Translations under genes and position numbers: made by a program
NCBI GenBank assembly: GCA_937875645.1
Contig: CALLXO010000094.1
Span: 1 to 10,873, forward strand
Direction: 5' to 3'
Length of the DNA stretch: 10,873 bases
Origin: an uncultured Clostridia bacterium
Lineage (GTDB): Bacteria > Bacillota > Clostridia > Christensenellales > CAG-314
The notes under the pieces: model-generated
What the model saw: only the letters and a program-made list of their open reading frames with translations
What the model was told of the DNA's origin: nothing
Database searches by the model: none
Shown: piece after piece, positions 6,646-10,873 of the stretch
Layout of the letters: the number at the start of each line of letters is the position of its first letter
Numbering within the stretch: position 1 is the first letter of the stretch

Positions 6646-8271
6646 ATGGATATTTTTTATGCCATAGCCGAATTATTGGCGGGGTTAGGCGCGTTTTTAT
6701 TAGGATTTAAATTATTATCGGATGGAATGAGCAAATTAGCCAACAGAGGATTAAAAAGGCTTTTTGCTAAAACTACTGATAAGCCTTTGGTAGGCGTGGG
6801 TGTAGGAGCTATGTCTACAGCAATATTACAAGCAAGCGGCATAGTTACCGTTATGGTGGTTGGCTTTGTAAACGCAAACATAATGAACCTGACACAAGCA
6901 GCGGCAGTAATAATGGGTAGTAATATAGGTACTACAATAACCGCTCAAATAGCGGCATTGCAAAGCATCGATATTATGAAGCCTTTAATGCTGCTCACTT
7001 TTGTAGGTGCGGCAATGGCGTTGTTTGGAAAAAAAGATAAGGTAAAGACTTTAGGTTTAGCTTTAGGCGGATTGGGTCTTGTATTTATTGGTATGCAATT
7101 TATGCAAGGCAGTATGGATATATTTAAGGAAAGTGGCGTAGTAACTACAGCTTTGCAGAGTATTAATAACCCCTTTTTGCTTTTATTATTAGGCGTGCTT
7201 GCCACAGCAATTGTTCAAAGTAGCAGCGCAATTACCAGTATTGTTATATCAATGGCGGCTGCGGGATTAATAATAGGTAACGGGGGCAACAGCGTTTTGT
7301 ATGTTATTTTAGGCACAAATATCGGTACTTGCGTAACGGCGTTAATAAGTGCTATAGGTGCTTCGGCAAACGCTAAACGTGCCAGTTTAATTCACCTTAT
7401 GTTTAACGTTTTTGGCGCGATGTTCTTTATGATTTTGTTGCTTTGTTGGAGAGGCTTTTATGAGCAGACTTTCGTAAAATGGTTTGCCGGCTTACCTGGT
7501 ACACAAATCGCAATGTTCCATACCTTCTTTAATGTTGTGTGCGCTATGTTATTTGTACCCTTTATTAAGGTATTTGTAAAACTTTCTACACTTTTAGTTA
7601 AGGATAAAGTTGCCGCTAAGCAAACGGGCTTTATTGACGAAAGGTTGCTTAAAACTCCTTCTATTGCTTTAGCGCAAATAAATAAGGAAGCTAAGGTAAT
7701 GGCGGATCACGCTTTTGGCAATCTTTCATTAGCTTTTGACGGTTTTATAGAGTTGGAATCGGACCATTTTGAGAAAGTTAATAGCATCACTGATGAAGTG
7801 GAAAAATTAGGCAACAGAATGGTAGATTATCTTGTTAAAATAAGCGCAAAAAACATTAGCATTGCAGAAGAAGAAACGGTAAATAATATGCATCACAATA
7901 TAAACGATATTCTGCGTATAAATTCTTTTGCAGACAACATAGTCAAATATACCGAAAAATCCATAAATGAAAATTTGGTTTTTAGCGACGATGTCAAAAA
8001 ACAGTTGGCGGAAATGTTTACTAACATAAAGGAGCTTTACACATATAGCATAAAAGCATTGTTTAAAGCGGACAGAGAAATTATTCGAAAAGTGGACGAA
8101 ATTGAGGAAAAAATAGACCTCAACAAAAAGCAACTTATTGAGGGGCATATTTGCAGGCTTAATCAAGGCGTGTGCCAACCAGACAGCAGCGGAGTGTTTA
8201 TTAACCTTGTTAGCAACCTTGAGCGTGCTGCCGACCACTTGACCTTTATAGCCCATTCGACACAAAAATAG
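6646..8271 (+). CDS. Na+/phosphate cotransporter family protein with C-terminal PhoU-like domain
   Basis: This 541-aa membrane protein has two inverted Na_Pi_cotrans repeats (about 10-150 and 170-310). The second carries the hallmark QSSSA (191-195) and both have a GxNIGT loop (GSNIGTT 91-97; GTNIGTC 223-229). In the first repeat the QSSS equivalent is QASG (62-65). A cytoplasmic helical domain (about 345-538), charged and PhoU-like, follows the membrane part. This is the usual NptA/YjbB-type arrangement, linked to phosphate uptake or export and phosphate sensing. ATG 6646 fits the family's opening (MDIF...LAGLGAFLLG). The purine-rich AAGGAGA (6624-6630) is about 16 bases upstream, unusually far. 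A terminator follows 30 bp after the stop. Transport direction and any link to the preceding dut gene are unknown. Confidence 0.94.
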   Translation: MDIFYAIAELLAGLGAFLLGFKLLSDGMSKLANRGLKRLFAKTTDKPLVGVGVGAMSTAILQASGIVTVMVVGFVNANIMNLTQAAAVIMGSNIGTTITAQIAALQSIDIMKPLMLLTFVGAAMALFGKKDKVKTLGLALGGLGLVFIGMQFMQGSMDIFKESGVVTTALQSINNPFLLLLLGVLATAIVQSSSAITSIVISMAAAGLIIGNGGNSVLYVILGTNIGTCVTALISAIGASANAKRASLIHLMFNVFGAMFFMILLLCWRGFYEQTFVKWFAGLPGTQIAMFHTFFNVVCAMLFVPFIKVFVKLSTLLVKDKVAAKQTGFIDERLLKTPSIALAQINKEAKVMADHAFGNLSLAFDGFIELESDHFEKVNSITDEVEKLGNRMVDYLVKISAKNISIAEEETVNNMHHNINDILRINSFADNIVKYTEKSINENLVFSDDVKKQLAEMFTNIKELYTYSIKALFKADREIIRKVDEIEEKIDLNKKQLIEGHICRLNQGVCQPDSSGVFINLVSNLERAADHLTFIAHSTQK

Positions 8272-8300
8272 TATTTACACAAAAACCGTTAAACAACAAC

Positions 8301-8330
8301 AAAGTATCGCACAAAAAGCGGTACTTTTTT
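8301..8330 (+). terminator. Intrinsic terminator after the Na+/Pi transporter gene
   Basis: AAAGTATCGC (8301-8310) pairs with GCGGTACTTT (8318-8327), giving a 10-bp stem with one G-U pair around a 7-nt loop. It ends in a six-T run (8325-8330) that begins in the stem. It lies 30 bp past the transporter stop and separates that unit from the dap operon. Confidence 0.87.
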
Positions 8331-8404
8331 GTATTTGAAAATAATTATTATTATGTAAGTAAATTTGGCTTTATTAAAAACGGTCAATTCTTACTCATAT
8401 TTCA

Positions 8405-8432
8405 TTGAATTTTTTTGTTAATAGTTTAATAT
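8405..8432 (+). promoter_or_regulatory. Candidate promoter of the dapF-dapA-dapB operon
   Basis: TTGAAT (8405-8410) and TAATAT (8427-8432) have a 16-bp spacer, downstream of the terminator at 8301-8330. Transcription would begin near 8439, giving a leader of about 108 nt before dapF. That leader contains a short ORF with its own ribosome binding site. No lysine-riboswitch (L-box) conserved sequence was recognised, and the leader is shorter than an L-box with its expression platform. Confidence 0.5.
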
Positions 8433-8466
8433 AGGCGATATCCGGCATAACATATTAAGGAGAGCG

Positions 8467-8520
8467 ATGAGGGCATTCTTTTCAATTCAAAAGTATATCT
8501 TAACGCTTTTCTTATATTGA
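8467..8520 (+). CDS. Possible 17-residue leader ORF upstream of dapF
   Basis: ATG 8467 follows AAGGAG (8457-8462) by four bases, a better ribosome binding site than many real genes here have. It opens MRAFFSIQKYILTLFLY before a TGA at 8518-8520, and dapF begins 26 nt later. The peptide is hydrophobic and aromatic with a single lysine, so it does not look like a lysine attenuation peptide. I do not recognise it. It could be a leader peptide, a small membrane peptide or chance. Confidence 0.35.
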   Translation: MRAFFSIQKYILTLFLY

Positions 8521-8546
8521 TATTCAAACGAAGAAAGGGGTAAAAT

Positions 8547-9347
8547 ATGATTTCTTTTTGCAAATATGAGGCGTTGGGTAATGATTTTGTTTTAGTCGAT
8601 TACTTAGAGGGGATAGACTACTGCGCATTAAGCAAAAAATTGTGCAATAGGCATACCGGCATTGGCGCTGACGGATTGATAGCGGTAGAGGACGCTGTTA
8701 TAAGTCCCAAAATGCATTATTTCAATGCAGACGGGAGTTGTGCTGTTTTGTGCGGAAACGGCATAAGGTGCTTAGCGGCTTATTGTGGCTTAAAGGGCAA
8801 AAAGGAAAAACAGTTTATGGTCTTGGCGGAGGACGGGGCAAAAGAAGTAATAGTAAAAGACGAAAATCCCTTTTTGTGCACCTTTTTTGCAGGCGACGTT
8901 GTTACATACGGCTTAAATATAGGGCTTAAAGGCGAAATATCCTTTTGGGGACAGCAGTTAGCTTTAAAAAATATAAAAGCTTGTATTTGGTTTGTTAAGT
9001 TGGGTGTGCCTCACGCAGTTTTAATAAATGACAATGGCTTAACGGATTATGCGGAAGAAATTTGTAGTCACCCGCTGTTTAAAGAAAAAACTAACGTGGA
9101 TTTTGTTACTTTGAGAGATAAAAAAAATATAGCATTAAAAACATACGAGCGGGGAGTGGGTTGGACAAAGGCATGCGGTACAGGTGCCGCTGCAAGCGCC
9201 GCGGTGTGTTATAAGTTAGGTTATACAGAAAAGACAATGGATGTTTGTTTTGAACAAGGTAATTTGCTTGCAGAAATTATTGGCGAAAAGGTTTTTCTTA
9301 CAGGGGGAGCTAATTTTGTTTTTGAAGGAAGATTTAAGGAGGAGTAA
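8547..9347 (+). CDS. dapF: Diaminopimelate epimerase
   Basis: This cofactor-independent epimerase converts LL-diaminopimelate to meso-diaminopimelate, the lysine precursor and peptidoglycan cross-linker. The 266 aa form two similar halves, each supplying one catalytic Cys: Cys69 in CGNGIRC (69-75) and Cys210 in ACGTGAAAS (209-217). Substrate-pocket residues are recognisable at Asn12 (GNDF), Asn60, Asn183 (TNVDF) and Glu201-Arg202 (ERG). The Asn of the GNPH motif seen in H. influenzae DapF is Val154 here (GVPHAV), a variant I believe occurs in other bacteria but could not check. AAGGGG precedes ATG 8547. The stop shares one base with the dapA start (TAATG). A DapF implies an LL-DAP route (succinylase, acetylase or DapL branch), with that gene outside the window. 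Confidence 0.96.
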   Translation: MISFCKYEALGNDFVLVDYLEGIDYCALSKKLCNRHTGIGADGLIAVEDAVISPKMHYFNADGSCAVLCGNGIRCLAAYCGLKGKKEKQFMVLAEDGAKEVIVKDENPFLCTFFAGDVVTYGLNIGLKGEISFWGQQLALKNIKACIWFVKLGVPHAVLINDNGLTDYAEEICSHPLFKEKTNVDFVTLRDKKNIALKTYERGVGWTKACGTGAAASAAVCYKLGYTEKTMDVCFEQGNLLAEIIGEKVFLTGGANFVFEGRFKEE

Positions 9348-10255
9348 TGAAAAACATTAATTTTAACGGCATTCTACCGCAAGGCAGCATTGTAGCGCTT
9401 GTAACGCCTTTTGATACTTACAATAATATAGATTATAAAAAATTAGAGCAGCTTATAGAATGGCATATTAATGAGGGTACTGACGGCATTGTAATACTGG
9501 GTACAACAGGTGAAAGTCCCACAATAAGCGAAAAAGAAAAAGAGCAGCTTGTGAACTTTGCGGCAGAAAAAATAAACAAACGCACATTTTATATTGTGGG
9601 TAGCGGAAGCAATGATACTTCTCACGCTGTCCTTCAGAGCAAAAAGTTTGAAAAAACGTGTGACGCTTTGCTTGTTATTACTCCTTATTACAACAAAACA
9701 AATACGCAAGGTATGATTAAGCATTTTTCCACTATTGCCGATGCTGTTAGCAAACCTATTATTATGTATAATGTACCCAGCCGTACGGGAATAAATATCC
9801 AATACGAAGCGATGGCGCAATTAAAAGAGCACAAAAACATTTGCGCTATTAAGGAAGCAAGCGGCGACATAAGTTATTCACTAAAAATTGCCACTCTGCT
9901 TTGTGACAGCTTTTGTATGTACAGCGGCAACGACGATATAATAGTGCCAATGCTGAGCATTGGTGCTTTAGGGGTAATTTCCGTTTGGGCAAATATAATG
10001 CCCCGTCAATGTGCTAGTTTGGTGCGCTTGTTTTTTGAGGGCGAAACACAAAAGGCTTTGGAGATTCAGCTTAAATACCTAAATTTAATTAATTTGCTGT
10101 TTAAGGAAACAAACCCAATCCCCGTAAAGGCTGCATTAAATTATTTGGGTGCTGATGTGGGTCAATGCCGTTTGCCGCTGTATAATATGAGTGAGGGCGC
10201 GGCTAAATTGTTGTTTGAGGAAATTAACAGATTAAAAATAGAGGTGAATGTATGA
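9347..10255 (+). CDS. dapA: 4-hydroxy-tetrahydrodipicolinate synthase
   Basis: This enzyme condenses pyruvate with aspartate-4-semialdehyde, the committed step to DAP and lysine. It is a (beta/alpha)8 barrel of 302 aa. Schiff-base Lys169 lies in CAIKEASGD (166-174). The proton-relay residues are Thr54 in LGTTGES (51-57), Tyr141 in YNVPSRTG and Tyr115 in PYYNKTN, and Arg146 binds the substrate carboxylate. GVISVWAN (209-216) has Trp214 where E. coli has Thr (GVISVTAN), close to the active-site Ile. The C-terminal helical domain (about 225-302) is complete. GGAGGAG at 9338-9344 gives a strong ribosome binding site, and the start overlaps dapF by one base. Whether lysine feedback inhibition applies cannot be told from the sequence. 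Confidence 0.97.
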   Translation: MKNINFNGILPQGSIVALVTPFDTYNNIDYKKLEQLIEWHINEGTDGIVILGTTGESPTISEKEKEQLVNFAAEKINKRTFYIVGSGSNDTSHAVLQSKKFEKTCDALLVITPYYNKTNTQGMIKHFSTIADAVSKPIIMYNVPSRTGINIQYEAMAQLKEHKNICAIKEASGDISYSLKIATLLCDSFCMYSGNDDIIVPMLSIGALGVISVWANIMPRQCASLVRLFFEGETQKALEIQLKYLNLINLLFKETNPIPVKAALNYLGADVGQCRLPLYNMSEGAAKLLFEEINRLKIEVNV

Positions 10256-10873
10256 AAATAATAATAGTAGGCGATGGGGCGATGGGTTGTGCTGTAAAAA
10301 ACCTTGCAGAAAAAATGGGTTTTTCTGTCGTGGGAGTTGTGGGGCAAAATCTGAGCGACAGTAAAAAAAGCTTGTATGATATAAGAGAAAAAGTTCATTG
10401 TCTAATTGATTTTTCGCATAAAGACAACTTTGATATGATAAAAGAATTTTGTGTTGCTTCCTCGACACCTGCGGTTTTGGCTACAACGGGGTATGATGAA
10501 AATACGGAAAAAGCGGTGGAAGAGTTATCAAAAAAAGTTGCTGTTTTAAGGAGCGCAAATTTCAGCATTGGCGTTAATATTTTGGATATGGCGTTGAAGG
10601 TAATTTTACCTAAACTAAAGGATTTTGATGTGGAAATAGTAGAAACTCACCACAATTTAAAGGAAGACAGTCCCAGTGGTACAGCCAAAAAACTTGCAAA
10701 CACAATAAAGGAAATACGCCCAAACGCAAACTTTGTGTACGGCAGGCAAGGCATGGGCAAAAGAGATACTAAGGATGTAGGAGTTTTTAGCATAAGGGGA
10801 GGTTCGGAAGTCGGACGCCACGAAGTTATGTTTTTTGGCAAGGATGAGAGCATTTTTATTACACATACGGCGC
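10252..10873 (+). CDS. dapB: 4-hydroxy-tetrahydrodipicolinate reductase (partial, runs off the right edge)
   Basis: This NAD(P)H-dependent reductase follows DapA in the pathway. ATG 10252 overlaps the dapA stop as ATGA, with GAGGTG upstream inside dapA. There are 207 complete codons before the edge, so about 40-50 residues are missing. An N-terminal Rossmann fold begins IIIVGDGAMG (3-12), and IDFS (52-55) and ATTGY (77-81) are typical. The substrate-domain signature ETHHNLKEDSPSGTA (131-145) carries the catalytic His133-His134 pair and Lys137, and RGGSEVGRHEV (182-192) follows. It matches the bacterial DapB family throughout, with no frameshift in the visible part. Its place directly after dapF and dapA indicates one co-transcribed DAP operon that probably continues to the right. 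Confidence 0.95.
   Translation, partial: MKIIIVGDGAMGCAVKNLAEKMGFSVVGVVGQNLSDSKKSLYDIREKVHCLIDFSHKDNFDMIKEFCVASSTPAVLATTGYDENTEKAVEELSKKVAVLRSANFSIGVNILDMALKVILPKLKDFDVEIVETHHNLKEDSPSGTAKKLANTIKEIRPNANFVYGRQGMGKRDTKDVGVFSIRGGSEVGRHEVMFFGKDESIFITHTA

Noticed and set aside
7807..8265. Long antisense ORF (152 aa) inside the Na+/Pi transporter gene
   Set aside because: It lies fully opposite a well-supported gene, has a Cys/Phe/Tyr-rich composition typical of shadow frames, and shows no recognisable domain.
8439..8546. Lysine riboswitch upstream of dapF
   Set aside because: No L-box conserved core was seen, and the leader of about 108 nt is too short for an L-box plus expression platform.

Overview
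The window looks like an ordinary chromosomal stretch of a low-GC Bacillota bacterium, probably an uncultured clostridial lineage. The grounds are AT-rich codon use, strong GGAGG-type ribosome binding sites, tightly overlapping operons, a MarR-controlled heterodimeric ABC exporter and a dapF-dapA-dapB lysine/DAP cluster. No species call is possible from the sequence alone. I see no phage, transposon, CRISPR array, tRNA or rRNA.

Left part (1-4317, minus strand). A three-gene operon reads leftwards: a MarR-family regulator, an ABC exporter half carrying a degenerate ATP site, and the N-terminal 192 codons of the partner half, which runs off the left edge. It has a textbook promoter (TTGACA-17 bp-TATAAT) with a perfect 18-bp inverted repeat just downstream of the -10, a strong candidate for the regulator's own operator. 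To its right, also on the minus strand, is a class-3-like aldehyde dehydrogenase. Its stop comes early, and the missing C-terminal tail (with the family's K/R-YPPY signature) continues in another reading frame up to a plausible terminator. This is a 3'-end frameshift.

Middle part (4407-8271, plus strand). A divergently transcribed S51-type peptidase (PepE-like) abuts an auxin-efflux-carrier-type permease with no gap. After these come a dUTPase with a TTG start and a Na+/phosphate cotransporter with a C-terminal PhoU-like domain, closed by a clear intrinsic terminator. The peptidase has no Shine-Dalgarno and a -10-like box 9 nt before its only possible start, which suggests a leaderless mRNA.

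Right part (8400-10873, plus strand). A promoter, a possible 17-residue leader ORF, then dapF, dapA and a 3'-truncated dapB, overlapping by 1 and 4 nt. They encode three steps of the diaminopimelate/lysine pathway: DapA and DapB make tetrahydrodipicolinate, and DapF converts LL-DAP to meso-DAP for peptidoglycan and lysine. No lysine riboswitch was recognised upstream.

I did not find a convincing undescribed system. The observations most worth checking are the aldehyde dehydrogenase frameshift, the MarR operator/promoter layout, the exporter's asymmetric ATP site, the leaderless peptidase start and the dapF leader ORF.
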